The notes under the pieces are model-generated. The model did not search any database. It was not told the origin of the DNA and was given only the letters and a program-made list of their open reading frames with translations. Positions 5,823-14,231 of a stretch of 20,710 nt of DNA are shown here, in pieces; position 1 is the first letter of the stretch, and the number at the start of each line of letters is the position of its first letter. This DNA is from an uncultured Oscillospiraceae bacterium (GTDB taxonomy: Bacteria; Bacillota_A; Clostridia; Oscillospirales; Oscillospiraceae): contig CAKTZK010000019.1 of assembly GCA_934635515.1 (NCBI GenBank), positions 1 through 20,710 of the forward strand, written 5' to 3'. The position numbers and the translations under genes are program-made.

Positions 5823-8347
5823 AAAAGAAGCTGCTTGCGCTGCTGCTTTCGGGTGCGCTGCTGGCACTGGGTGTGATCCCCTCCGCCGCAGAGAGCACGG
5901 GCATCACCGGAAGCACGACGGCGGAGGAAATGGTAGATGTCCAGGGACTGATCACCGAAAAAACTGCGGTGATGCAGCCGGACGGCTCTGTTCGGCTGCG
6001 GCTGGAGACCTATGTTACCGGCGGGTCGACCATCACCAGCACGGAGTCGGATGTGCCGACGGATATCATACTTGTACTGGATCAGTCCGGCTCTATGGCG
6101 GAGGATATGTATCAGCCGGTATATGAGCTGAACACGGCTAAGAGCTACCATGTGGTGGATCCTAACGGCAAATACCGCTCGGTAAGCTGGCAGCAGGGTG
6201 TTTGGGCCAGTCGGGACCGGGTATATCAGCCTAAAACCTCGGCTGAGGACACCGACACATCCCACGTGCAGTTTTATGAAAAGCAGGCGCTGAACCGCTT
6301 AGACGCGCTGAAGCAGGCGGCCCAGAGCTTTGCCGACTCGGTGGCCGGCCGGGCAACGGATAAGGCAAACCACCGCATTGCGGTGGCCGGCTTTGCCAGC
6401 GACGGCGACTATAACTTTTCCAATACGGAGCTGTTTGTGGGCGGCAGGACTTACCGATACAAGAATGAGGCCAAGCGCCATTACGGGGAAGCTCTGCAGG
6501 ACATGAACACCCAAACGGGGAAGAACAATGTAGCCGAGTCTATCAATGCGCTCAGCGCCGGGGGCGGTACCCATACGGACCTGGGCATCGATATGGCACA
6601 GGGTATTTTTGACGCTGTCAAGGGGGAAGCCGACGGGCGCAACCGCGTGGTGGTGATTTTTACGGACGGCCAGCCGGGGGATTATGGTTTTAATGAGGGG
6701 GTGGCCAACAACGCCATTGCCGCTGCAAAAACCATGAAATCGGACGGAGTTACCGTATTCACCGTGGGGATCTTTACCGGCGCAGACCCGGCTGACAGCA
6801 CCCTGTCTGCAAACAAATTTATGAACTATCTGTCCTCCAATTATCCCGAGGCCCGGTCCATGCAGAGTCCCGGCCGAGCGGGGGAGAAGGGCGGCTACTA
6901 TCTGGCGGCCTCCTCAGCGGAAGGGCTGCGAAATGTATTCCAGACGATCTCTGACAGCATCCAGACCGGCGGTGCGTCCATTGAGCTGGACGACCAGTCC
7001 CAGGTCCGGGATGTGATCTCGGATTATTTTGTCCTTCCGCAGGAGGCGGAGAAGCAAAATATCACGCTGCGCACCGCAGTCTTTACCGGCTATGCTCCGG
7101 ACGGTGAAACGCCCCTGTGGGGCCCGGAAACGGACGCTGATCTGACGGCACAAGTGCAGGGTAGGACCCTTACGGTCACCGGATTTGATTTCAGCGAGCA
7201 CTATGTAGGCATGGATCGGGAGGGGAGCCGGGAGGTCCCTCACGGCAGTAAACTGATCCTGGAGCTGACGGTGCAGCCCCGGGCCGGTTTCCTGGGCGGA
7301 AACCGGGTCCCGACCAATGCGGATAGCTCCGGTGTGTATGACGGGGCGGGTACGCTGGTGGAAAATTATCCCCGTCCCACGGTGGATGTGCCCATTCCGG
7401 AGGTGGTCGTGACGCCGCAGGACCGAAATGTATATCTGCTGGGCAGCCTGTCCTCGGCTCGCCAGACGGAAGGGGCACAGGTGACCTGCGGCGGTGTGGA
7501 TCTGACCGGGGCTCTGGAGCCTTGGCAGACAGCCTTCGTGACCACACAGCTCCAGGCCGACACTGAGAAATCGGGTCTGCTGGAGGACACCACCTATCAG
7601 CTGCGATACACGGTCACGCCCATTTATGACGGTACGGTACCGGCCCGAAGTGGATCCGGTACCGGCAATATCGCCGTGTTTTCTCCCCCGGTGACTTTAG
7701 CGGACCAGACCGTTTGGTACGGCGGGGACGCCCCCGACAGCTGCGCGGCGGTGGCCACCGCCTGGCGTCACGGCTCCGTGGACAGCGGGGATATGATCAT
7801 GGAGGGTGACGCGCCCGCATTGACGCTGACGGCGGTCCCGGTGCAGGATGCGGACATTCAGGCCGGGAAGATCGCCGTTAAGACGGATATTCCCATGAAA
7901 GTCACCGCAGCCATCGGCAGCGTAGATGTAACCGACCGGACCGAGCTGCTCCACCGGGCCTGCCCCGATGCCTGCGGCTGGACGACGGGAACGGACTATC
8001 TGCTCCATGTAAAGACCTGTGCGCTTACCATTGAAAAGACCGGCGGCAGAGCAGGGGAGACCTACGTTTTCTCTGTTCTGCGGAACGATACGGCCTATAC
8101 CCAGGTCCGCATTACCGGCAGCGGGTCCGTTACCATTTCGGAGCTGCCCGTAGGGGAATATACCATCGCGGAAAACGCGGAGTGGTCCTGGCGGTGGGGA
8201 GAGCCCACATACTCCGCGGCGGCGGAGCTATCCGCGGCAGATCCTCAGGGGCAGCTTACCTGCCAGAACATTGACCGGGATGACCACTGGCTCAGCGGCT
8301 ATAGTCCCGCCGCAGTGAATGAATACCGGGGAGGTGAGGCTCGATGA
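5819..8347 (+). CDS. Large secreted VWA-domain surface protein with C-terminal Cna-B/SpaA-like domain
   Basis: 842 residues. A Sec signal peptide (about 1-24, ending PSAA) is followed by a von Willebrand A domain (about 80-380). Its metal site is complete: DQSGSM (88-93), Thr251/Thr253 in GGTHTD, and Asp283 in FTDGQP. Residues about 390-530 form a beta-rich segment of the kind found after VWA in clostridial pilin-like proteins (LILELTVQPRAGFLGGNRVP). Then comes a poorly recognised region, and a terminal domain (about 733-836) with LTIEKTGG, ISELPVGEYTIAE and AVNEY. In this last domain Lys740, Glu785 and Asn834 could form an intramolecular isopeptide bond. There is no LPXTG-like signal or membrane tail, so surface attachment must come from partners. 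It overlaps the neighbours at both ends by ATGA. A tip adhesin or scaffold role is inferred. Domain calls are confident for VWA and moderate for the C-terminal domain. Confidence 0.85.
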   Translation: MKKKLLALLLSGALLALGVIPSAAESTGITGSTTAEEMVDVQGLITEKTAVMQPDGSVRLRLETYVTGGSTITSTESDVPTDIILVLDQSGSMAEDMYQPVYELNTAKSYHVVDPNGKYRSVSWQQGVWASRDRVYQPKTSAEDTDTSHVQFYEKQALNRLDALKQAAQSFADSVAGRATDKANHRIAVAGFASDGDYNFSNTELFVGGRTYRYKNEAKRHYGEALQDMNTQTGKNNVAESINALSAGGGTHTDLGIDMAQGIFDAVKGEADGRNRVVVIFTDGQPGDYGFNEGVANNAIAAAKTMKSDGVTVFTVGIFTGADPADSTLSANKFMNYLSSNYPEARSMQSPGRAGEKGGYYLAASSAEGLRNVFQTISDSIQTGGASIELDDQSQVRDVISDYFVLPQEAEKQNITLRTAVFTGYAPDGETPLWGPETDADLTAQVQGRTLTVTGFDFSEHYVGMDREGSREVPHGSKLILELTVQPRAGFLGGNRVPTNADSSGVYDGAGTLVENYPRPTVDVPIPEVVVTPQDRNVYLLGSLSSARQTEGAQVTCGGVDLTGALEPWQTAFVTTQLQADTEKSGLLEDTTYQLRYTVTPIYDGTVPARSGSGTGNIAVFSPPVTLADQTVWYGGDAPDSCAAVATAWRHGSVDSGDMIMEGDAPALTLTAVPVQDADIQAGKIAVKTDIPMKVTAAIGSVDVTDRTELLHRACPDACGWTTGTDYLLHVKTCALTIEKTGGRAGETYVFSVLRNDTAYTQVRITGSGSVTISELPVGEYTIAENAEWSWRWGEPTYSAAAELSAADPQGQLTCQNIDRDDHWLSGYSPAAVNEYRGGEAR

Positions 8348-8898
8348 AACGCATACGGAAATGGTCACTGGCTGCAATGGCGCTGGTGCTGCTGCTGACA
8401 GTCGGGGCCACCGGTGCCTGGCTGATAGATCGATCGGCCCGGCAGGCCAATACCTTCCTGCCGGCCCATGTGACCTGCCAGGTGGAGGAGAGCTTCAGCG
8501 GCCGGGAAAAGACCTCCATCGCCCTGCGCAACACGGGCAATGTGGACGCATTTTTGCGGCTGCGGCTGGTGAGCTACCGGATAAATGCCCAGGGCCAGCG
8601 TATCGGCGGAGCCGCTCCCATCCCGGCCCTATCTCTGGGCGGGGACTGGCTGGCCGGGTCGGACGGATGCTACTATTATGTGCATCCCGTGTCTCCCGGC
8701 GGCCTGACCGGGAATCTGCTGTCCCAGGCTCTATCCTTGACAGACTATGACGACGCTGACGGCGGAGTGCAGGTCATCGAGGTGGTGGCGGAAGCCATTC
8801 AGGCGCTGCCTGCGGAAGCTGTTCAGGGGGCATGGCCCGCTGTGACATGCAGCGGCGGCCAGCTTACGGCTAACCCCGGAAAGGGGGAAGGCGCATGA
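8344..8898 (+). CDS. Third TasA-like secreted protein
   Basis: 184 residues. The N-terminus GATGAWLIDRSARQANTF (residues 21-38) matches the SipW-substrate motif of the first protein at the same spacing: Ala25 and Asn36 coincide in both. The mature part includes 'IALRNTGNVDAFLRLRLVSY', typical of TasA/camelysin-type beta domains, and a DGCYYYVHPVSPGG segment that parallels DGWYYCDRVLAPGT in the second protein. This suggests that the second and third genes are diverged duplicates. No anchor. Both ends overlap neighbours by ATGA (8344-8347 and 8895-8898). The last residues (GKGEGA) encode the next ribosome binding site. Probable minor fibre subunit or adaptor. Specific role unknown. Confidence 0.76.
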   Translation: MKRIRKWSLAAMALVLLLTVGATGAWLIDRSARQANTFLPAHVTCQVEESFSGREKTSIALRNTGNVDAFLRLRLVSYRINAQGQRIGGAAPIPALSLGGDWLAGSDGCYYYVHPVSPGGLTGNLLSQALSLTDYDDADGGVQVIEVVAEAIQALPAEAVQGAWPAVTCSGGQLTANPGKGEGA

Positions 8899-9524
8899 TA
8901 AGGCTGAAAAAATGGCTGTTCGTCCTGGCGCTGACGGCTGTACTGACCGTAGGCCAGGTAGCTCCCGTCTGGGCCCAGGGAACGGTCCGCTATCAGAACG
9001 GGGCGGAGAAATTCGTGTTTTTGCCGGGCAGCGAGTACTCTGCGTCCGACCTCTTCACCGATTTTAAGGATGTAATGCCCGGTGACACACGCACCGGCAC
9101 CGTGGAGATCTCAAACACCGGGCGCAGCCGGGTACAAATTTACCTTCGGGCCCTGGGCGCACAGGGGGACACAGAGGACCTTCTGCGGCAAATGCATCTT
9201 ACGGTGGAAAAGGACAGGGAAACTCTTTCCTCCGCATCGGCTGACAGTCCCGGCGGCCTGGAGCAGTGGATCCTGCTGGGTACCTTTGCCCCCGGCGAGA
9301 GCAAGACGCTTCGGCTGACGCTGGAGGTCCCTCTGGCAATGGACAACGACGCCGCCGGCCGCGTGGGGCTTATTGATTGGCAGTTCCGGGCCCAGGAGAT
9401 GGAGGATACTACCCCCACCACCGGCGACAGCGGCTGGATGGTCTGGGCAGCCAGTATTCTGATCTCCGGTACGGGCGTAGCCGTTCTTCTGCGCAGGAAG
9501 AGACAGGAAAGGAATAAGCACTAA
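8895..9524 (+). CDS. Secreted protein with sortase-type TPTTG tail (putative wall anchor of the operon)
   Basis: 209 residues. A Sec signal peptide (about 1-27, ending VWA) precedes a domain with DVMPGDTRTGTVEISNTG, the 'PGD...v.i.N.g' pattern shared by TasA-like and related surface beta domains. The C-terminus is a complete cell-wall sorting signal: TPTTG (173-177) followed by DSG, a hydrophobic stretch (about 182-199) and RRKRQER. The motif is of the xPxTG kind that many clostridial sortases use instead of LPXTG. It is the only protein of the operon with an anchor, so it may fix the complex to peptidoglycan. No sortase gene lies in the window. The gene is translationally coupled to the previous one and ends at a strong terminator. 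The sorting signal is clear; the anchoring role is inferred. Confidence 0.82.
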   Translation: MIRLKKWLFVLALTAVLTVGQVAPVWAQGTVRYQNGAEKFVFLPGSEYSASDLFTDFKDVMPGDTRTGTVEISNTGRSRVQIYLRALGAQGDTEDLLRQMHLTVEKDRETLSSASADSPGGLEQWILLGTFAPGESKTLRLTLEVPLAMDNDAAGRVGLIDWQFRAQEMEDTTPTTGDSGWMVWAASILISGTGVAVLLRRKRQERNKH

Positions 9525-9527
9525 CGC

Positions 9528-9562
9528 AAAAGGAGAAACGGATGGATCCGTTTCTCCTTTTT
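9528..9562 (+). terminator. Terminator of the surface operon
   Basis: AAAAGGAGAAACGG (9528-9541) pairs with CCGTTTCTCCTTTT (9548-9561) around a short ATGGAT loop; the T run 9558-9562 closes it. It starts three bases after the last stop codon. Confidence 0.88.
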
Positions 9563-9579
9563 GCAGCCTGGATTCCTAT

Positions 9580-9608
9580 TTGCATCGGGCTGAAAAGTGT
9601 GATAAAAT
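9580..9608 (+). promoter_or_regulatory. Promoter of the ferredoxin-like gene
   Basis: TTGCAT (9580-9585), 17 bases, TAAAAT (9603-9608), directly after the operon terminator. It shows that the iron-sulphur protein is transcribed on its own and is not part of the surface operon. Confidence 0.75.
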
Positions 9609-9641
9609 ACAGGCAGAGAAGAGGAAGAGAGGAAGGCTTCT

Positions 9642-10157
9642 ATGGCAATCAAGAGAAAATTCCCCATCCGGGTGGCAACGGTATATTGCGGCGGCGGCTG
9701 CCGGGCCAAGCGTGACGAGAGAGGCATGCTGTGCAAATACGGCTGTGTGGCTTGCGGCGCCTGCGAAAATGCCTGCAAATTCGGTGCCATTCATTTCAAT
9801 GAATACGGCGTGGCGGAGGTGGACGAGGAGAAGTGTATCGGCTGCTCGGCCTGCGTGCGCAGCTGCCCCAAGCACCTAATCCGCATCCGCTTGCAGGACA
9901 ACAGCATCCTGCCCCTGTGCTCCAATAAAGACCGGGGATTCGACCCGACCACCAAGACCGGAGCCCGGACCCAGTGCGACGTAAGCTGCATTGCCTGCGG
10001 CCTGTGCGCGAAAAGCTGCCCGGCCGACGCCATACGAATTGAGGACCAGCACGCTGTGATCGAGCAAAAAGCCTGTCTCAACTGCGGTATGTGCGCCACC
10101 GTCTGCCCCCGCCATGTAATCGTGGACAGACGCGGCATTGTGGCAAAATACAGGTAA
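9642..10157 (+). CDS. Four-cluster ferredoxin-like protein, tandem RnfB-type modules
   Basis: 171 residues, no signal peptide or membrane segment. Four CxxCxxCxxxC motifs begin at Cys35, Cys65, Cys116 and Cys145, predicting four [4Fe-4S] clusters; Cys16, Cys20, Cys31, Cys93 and Cys112 are extra. Residues about 14-80 and 90-160 read as two copies of one unit. Cys31/35/38/41/45 repeat exactly 81 residues later as 112/116/119/122/126, and Cys65/68/71/75 repeat 80 later. Each unit resembles the C-terminal polyferredoxin part of RnfB (V..C......C..GC..CG.C...C...AI). No other rnf gene is present, so a stand-alone electron carrier in the cytoplasm is likely, with unknown partners. AGAGGAAGG (9628-9636) precedes the ATG. 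It is monocistronic between two terminators. Confidence 0.85.
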   Translation: MAIKRKFPIRVATVYCGGGCRAKRDERGMLCKYGCVACGACENACKFGAIHFNEYGVAEVDEEKCIGCSACVRSCPKHLIRIRLQDNSILPLCSNKDRGFDPTTKTGARTQCDVSCIACGLCAKSCPADAIRIEDQHAVIEQKACLNCGMCATVCPRHVIVDRRGIVAKYR

Positions 10158-10171
10158 AACAATATAAAATA

Positions 10172-10210
10172 AAAACCGACCGAAACACGCAAGGTGCTTC
10201 GGTCGGTTTT
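10172..10210. terminator. Bidirectional terminator between the ferredoxin-like gene and the dnaG-rpoD operon
   Basis: AAAACCGACCGAA (10172-10184) pairs perfectly with TTCGGTCGGTTTT (10198-10210). Both flanks give U-rich tails, so it can end the + strand ferredoxin transcript and the - strand operon ending at 10225. Confidence 0.9.
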
Positions 10211-10224
10211 CTTTATGGCTGGGC

Positions 10225-10881
10225 TTATGTATTGGGCATCTCTAAATCATAGACCAGGGTGCGCCGGAGATATTCGCTTTTGAAGCGGTCCAGACCCACA
10301 TAGTAGTCGAACAGGTCCAAAATCTCCCGCTTTGTGAAGTCGGGCATCATCTCCCGAAGATGCCGGGCCTTGGGATCGACCTTGAAAATGTGGCCGGTCT
10401 CCAGCTCATAGGTGCAGGGCGCGCCCCGGGTCTCGGCGTAGCTGCCCATGCCCTCAAAGAACATATAGCTTGCAATTTTACGCTGTATGCGCCCGTCCTT
10501 TAAAATCTTGAAATAGCCGCCGGAGCCGTCGGAGGAGAACACATAGCTGGTGGCGCCGGGAAATTTCCGCTGCAGATTCTGAAAAAGCGCAGAATGGCGG
10601 TGATTGGTGAAAACGAAGCTGCCCAGATCCTCCAGCTCCAGAATGACGCAGCGTCCGGCCTTCAGATGCTTCTTGCAGCGGTAGGGCGCCAGAGGATCCG
10701 TATGGACCTCCCGCAGGGTGCAGCAATAGGTCTGGTCGGCATAGTAGCCGGGCAGGCAGGCCTTCTGGCCCAGCAGGGGCTGCAGCGGTAAAAACATGAG
10801 ACAGAAATTGCCGCTGAACAGGCCGGGCAGGTCGCTGGCGGTGCGCCGAAAATCGCGAAACAAGTGCGCAAGAGAAGACAT
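10225..10881 (-). CDS. Uncharacterised protein downstream of rpoD
   Basis: 218 residues; I do not recognise the family. It appears soluble, with no signal peptide and no clear membrane helix; a moderately hydrophobic stretch lies near residues 20-40. It is basic and aromatic-rich, with scattered Cys, His, Tyr and Phe (for example YYADQTYCC and [12 protein letters not shown]), and has a central [20 protein letters not shown] segment that looks like beta strands. The C-terminal third ([14 protein letters not shown]) looks helical. It starts four bases after the rpoD stop and ends just before the operon terminator, so it is co-transcribed with dnaG and rpoD. No good ribosome binding site precedes the ATG, which suggests translational coupling or a later start. 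A regulatory or stress link to initiation is conceivable from position only. Confidence 0.7.
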   Translation of the reverse strand: MSSLAHLFRDFRRTASDLPGLFSGNFCLMFLPLQPLLGQKACLPGYYADQTYCCTLREVHTDPLAPYRCKKHLKAGRCVILELEDLGSFVFTNHRHSALFQNLQRKFPGATSYVFSSDGSGGYFKILKDGRIQRKIASYMFFEGMGSYAETRGAPCTYELETGHIFKVDPKARHLREMMPDFTKREILDLFDYYVGLDRFKSEYLRRTLVYDLEMPNT

Positions 10882-10885
10882 ACGC

Positions 10886-12313
10886 TCAGTTCAGGAAATC
10901 CTTCAGCTTTTTGCTGCGGGAGGGATGGCGGAGCTTGCGCAGGGCCTTGGCCTCGATCTGGCGGATGCGCTCACGGGTGACATTGAACTCTTTGCCCACT
11001 TCCTCCAGGGTGCGGGTGCGGCCATCTTCAATGCCGAAGCGCAGCTTCAGCACCTTTTCCTCCCGGGGGGTGAGGGTGCTCAGCACGTCTACCAGCTGCT
11101 CCTTCAGCAGGGTAAAGCTGGCGGCCTCGGAGGGCTCGGACGCGCCCTCATCGGGGATGAAGTCACCCAGATGGGAATCCTCCTCCTCACCGATAGGGGT
11201 CTCCAGAGACACCGGCTCCTGGGCGATCTTCAGGATCTCGCGGACCTTATCCACGGGCATATTCATCTGGGCGGAAATTTCTTCGGGAGAGGGGTCGTGG
11301 CCCAGCTCCTGGAGGAGCTGGCGGGAGACGCGGATGACCTTGTTGATGGTCTCCACCATGTGGACGGGGATACGGATGGTGCGGGCCTGGTCGGCAATGG
11401 CCCGGGTGATGGCCTGGCGGATCCACCAGGTGGCGTAGGTGGAGAACTTATAGCCCTTGGTATAGTCGAACTTCTCCACGGCCTTGATCAGGCCCAGGTT
11501 GCCCTCCTGGATCAGGTCCAAAAACAGCATGCCGCGGCCTGCATAGCGCTTAGCAATGGACACCACCAGGCGGAGGTTTGCCTCGGCCAGCTTCTGCTTG
11601 GCGGTCTCACCGGCCTTTACGGCCTTGCGCAGCTGGGCAAGGTCTTCCTCGGTGAGATTTGCGACCTCCTCGTCGGAGATCTCGATTTCACCCACGGGGT
11701 CCTCCGCGTCCAGCACCGGCTCCACGGTCTGGCCATTGGCCCGCTCCCATGCCATCAGCGTGGCCTTGGCCTTGTTGCCTGCGGAAATGGTGGAGGCCAG
11801 CTCCACCTCGCCCTCAGCAGAGAGAAGGGGGACCTTGCCGATCTCCTTGAGGTACATACGAACGGGGTCATCGATATTGAAGCTGTCTACCAGGGTGTTG
11901 GGGTCGACCAGCTCCTCCTCCTCGATCTCAGCGATCTCCTCCAGAGGCGGGTCGATCTCGGCATTTACATCCGGCAGAAATGCCTCGGTGGTGATCTCCA
12001 CGGACAGCTTCTCCAGGGAGTCGTAGATCATATCCAGCTTTTCGCTTTCCAGGTCCATGGCATCCAGCACATCGGACAGCTCGCTGCTCTCCAGCTTTCC
12101 GTCCCGCTTGCCCTTGACGAACAGCTCCTTCAGACGCTCGTTGTTCTGGATCAGCTGGGCGGCGGGCAGGGAGGCGATGGTTTTGTCGTCCAGCTGGCCC
12201 TTGTTGCTCTTGATGACCTCTTCTTCGATCTCGCGCTGCTTCTGATCGGCCTCCTTCAGCAGTTCATCGGCCATATTCTGCAGCTCTTTTTCGGTATATT
12301 TTACTTCGCTCAT
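10886..12313 (-). CDS. rpoD: RNA polymerase primary sigma factor SigA/RpoD
   Basis: 475 residues; the housekeeping sigma factor that directs RNA polymerase to -35/-10 promoters such as those in this window. Region 1.2 begins at [18 protein letters not shown] (about 148-165). Region 2 (about 245-316) has [20 protein letters not shown] and [20 protein letters not shown]. Region 3 spans about 325-400. Region 4 ends in the helix-turn-helix [20 protein letters not shown] (436-455). An acidic N-terminal extension corresponds to region 1.1. Compared with the Bacillus protein there is an extra acidic segment of roughly 50 residues between regions 1.2 and 2 (about 180-233). The ATG overlaps the dnaG stop as ATGA, the usual macromolecular-synthesis operon order dnaG-rpoD. 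No rpsU is present on the dnaG side. Confidence 0.98.
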   Translation of the reverse strand: MSEVKYTEKELQNMADELLKEADQKQREIEEEVIKSNKGQLDDKTIASLPAAQLIQNNERLKELFVKGKRDGKLESSELSDVLDAMDLESEKLDMIYDSLEKLSVEITTEAFLPDVNAEIDPPLEEIAEIEEEELVDPNTLVDSFNIDDPVRMYLKEIGKVPLLSAEGEVELASTISAGNKAKATLMAWERANGQTVEPVLDAEDPVGEIEISDEEVANLTEEDLAQLRKAVKAGETAKQKLAEANLRLVVSIAKRYAGRGMLFLDLIQEGNLGLIKAVEKFDYTKGYKFSTYATWWIRQAITRAIADQARTIRIPVHMVETINKVIRVSRQLLQELGHDPSPEEISAQMNMPVDKVREILKIAQEPVSLETPIGEEEDSHLGDFIPDEGASEPSEAASFTLLKEQLVDVLSTLTPREEKVLKLRFGIEDGRTRTLEEVGKEFNVTRERIRQIEAKALRKLRHPSRSKKLKDFLN

Positions 12314-14094
12314 GTGTTTTTTCCTCCATATCCCTTTTTGAATTTATATTTTTCTTGTGCAGCCAGCAGCGGATCTACATTGTTTCCGTCCTTGAACCGG
12401 TCTGCTTCCTCACGAATGATGCGCACATAGTCATCCGCCGCCTGCTCTGCGCCGGAAATGGATTCCGGCTTCTGCAAAATAGCGGTAAAATGGCTCATTT
12501 CCTCCGCAGACAGGTCTCCGGCCAGCGCGGCCAGGCTGTGTCTGCGGCCCGCCTCCCGGTCCGCCCGCAGGAGAGAATAAATTCTTCCCAGCAGGGGGGA
12601 GGAGAAGTCCTCCGGACGCAGGACACAGATCTTGTCATAGAGATCATCGTCCCGCATCATCAGGCGCAGGATGCCCTCCTCGGCCAGGGCGCTGCGGAGA
12701 TTGGCGTAGCGCAGCTCCCGGGTCTGCGGCTGCAGGGTGGCGGAGGGGTTCATTTCCCGTTTGGTCTGGGCCCACCGCTCCTTGCGCTGCTGCTTTGAGA
12801 ATATGCGCCCGACCTCGCTGCGCATAGCCTCCGGGGTAAGGCCCGCTGTCTCCGCGGCCCGGACAGTATAGACCTCCCGCTCCACCGCATTATCCAGCGT
12901 GCAGAGGACCTGGGCGATCTCCTCGGCGTAGGCGATGCGGTCTGTGTCGTTTTTCAGGTCGTACTTGGCGGCCACCTGGGACATGCGGAACTCGATGCCG
13001 TTTTCGCTGCCGGTCAGGAGCCGCTCAAAGGCCTGGGGACCTTGGAATTTGATGAAGTCGTCGGCATCCTGCTTTATGTAGCTGCCGTCTACCAGGCGGC
13101 GGGGAAGCTGCAGGACCCGCACGGTGAACTCGGAATTTTTCAGGATATCCAAGGCCCGCTGGGTGGCAAGCTGCCCGGCGTTGTCATTGTCGTAGCAGAG
13201 GACCAGCTCCTTGGTGTAGCGGCTGAGCAGACGGGTCTGCTCCACGGTGAGGGCCGTGCCCATAGAGGCCACGGCGTTGTCAAACCCCGCCTGGTGCAGG
13301 GTCACCACATCCAGATTCCCCTCGCAGAGAATGATGTTGGGGCGCTTGGTTTTTTTAGCCAGGTTCAGGCCGTAAAGCACCCGGCGCTTGCTGTAGACCG
13401 GGGTTTCGCTGGTGTTCATGTACTTGGGCTCGGACTTATCGATGACCCGGCTGCCGAAGCCCACCACATCGCCTCGCACATCCACCACCGGGAGAATGAG
13501 CCGGTTGCGGAATTTATCATAAAAGCCGCCGGATCTATTCTGCACAATGAGCCCGGCCTTTAAAAGCTCCTGCTTGGTGTAGCCCTTTTCCGTCATAGCC
13601 CGCAGCAGATGGTCCCACCCGTCCCGGGCGGCGCCCATGCCGAAACGGACGGCGATGCCCCGGCGGATCTGGCGTCGATTCAGGTATGCTTGGACGGCGG
13701 CCCCCTCCGGGGACTGGAGCACCGCATAGTAGTACCGGGCGGCGTCCCGATTCAGATCCAGCAGGCGGTGGCGCAGGCGGTCGGCCCCGTCGGACTCCCG
13801 GTCCTCCGGCACGGGCATATTCACCCGCTTGGCTAAAAAGCGCACTGCGTCGGGATAGGACAGATTTTCGATATCCATGATAAAATTGATAACGCCGCCG
13901 CCCTTTTTGCAGCCGAAGCAGTGGTAATACTGCTTGTCCTGCAGAACATGGAAGGAGGGCGTTTTTTCATTGTGAAACGGGCAGCAGCCCCAATAGCTCC
14001 CGCCCTTTGGCTGCAGGGACACATAGCTGCCCACCACATCCAATATATCATTCCGGGCCATGAGCTCGTCCAAAAAGCTCTGGGGAAATGCCAT
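12310..14094 (-). CDS. dnaG: DNA primase DnaG
   Basis: Synthesises RNA primers at the replication fork. 594 residues from the ATG at 14094. That start is chosen because AAAGGAGG lies just upstream and [20 protein letters not shown] is the normal DnaG N-terminus; a longer frame to 14130 adds unconserved residues. The CHC2-type zinc ribbon is Cys38-Pro-Phe-His41 with Cys59 and Cys62. The Toprim core shows [20 protein letters not shown] (Glu258) and YDNDNAG (Asp302, Asp304), the metal-binding acids. The C-terminal region, which normally contacts the DnaB helicase, is diverged as expected. It is first in the operon with rpoD. A TATAAA -10-like sequence (14151-14156, - strand) lies upstream without a good -35, so the promoter is not settled. 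Confidence 0.98.
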   Translation of the reverse strand: MAFPQSFLDELMARNDILDVVGSYVSLQPKGGSYWGCCPFHNEKTPSFHVLQDKQYYHCFGCKKGGGVINFIMDIENLSYPDAVRFLAKRVNMPVPEDRESDGADRLRHRLLDLNRDAARYYYAVLQSPEGAAVQAYLNRRQIRRGIAVRFGMGAARDGWDHLLRAMTEKGYTKQELLKAGLIVQNRSGGFYDKFRNRLILPVVDVRGDVVGFGSRVIDKSEPKYMNTSETPVYSKRRVLYGLNLAKKTKRPNIILCEGNLDVVTLHQAGFDNAVASMGTALTVEQTRLLSRYTKELVLCYDNDNAGQLATQRALDILKNSEFTVRVLQLPRRLVDGSYIKQDADDFIKFQGPQAFERLLTGSENGIEFRMSQVAAKYDLKNDTDRIAYAEEIAQVLCTLDNAVEREVYTVRAAETAGLTPEAMRSEVGRIFSKQQRKERWAQTKREMNPSATLQPQTRELRYANLRSALAEEGILRLMMRDDDLYDKICVLRPEDFSSPLLGRIYSLLRADREAGRRHSLAALAGDLSAEEMSHFTAILQKPESISGAEQAADDYVRIIREEADRFKDGNNVDPLLAAQEKYKFKKGYGGKNT

Positions 14095-14188
14095 TGTCGC
14101 GCCTCCTTTCCTCACTGTTGCCCAAGACACGGCAACAAACCTTCAATTATTTTATACGAAGAAAAAATCAGAATTCCTCTTTTTCTGC

Positions 14189-14224
14189 AAAAAAATTATC
14201 CCGCCTTGTGAAGCGGGATAATTT
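14189..14224 (-). terminator. Terminator of the murC-deacylase operon
   Basis: Read on the - strand, AAATTATCCCGC (14224-14213) pairs perfectly with GCGGGATAATTT (14204-14193) around an 8-base loop, followed by further T to 14189. It starts seven bases after the deacylase stop codon. Confidence 0.9.
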
Positions 14225-14231
14225 ATAGGGT

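Noticed and set aside
10796..12430. Long + strand open frame opposite rpoD (544 codons).
   Set aside because: It is antisense to a clearly conserved sigma factor, its composition is an artefact of GC-rich codons read backwards, and it has no recognisable domain.
14095..14130. Upstream extension of dnaG to 14130.
   Set aside because: The added residues are unconserved and include the ribosome binding site of the ATG at 14094.
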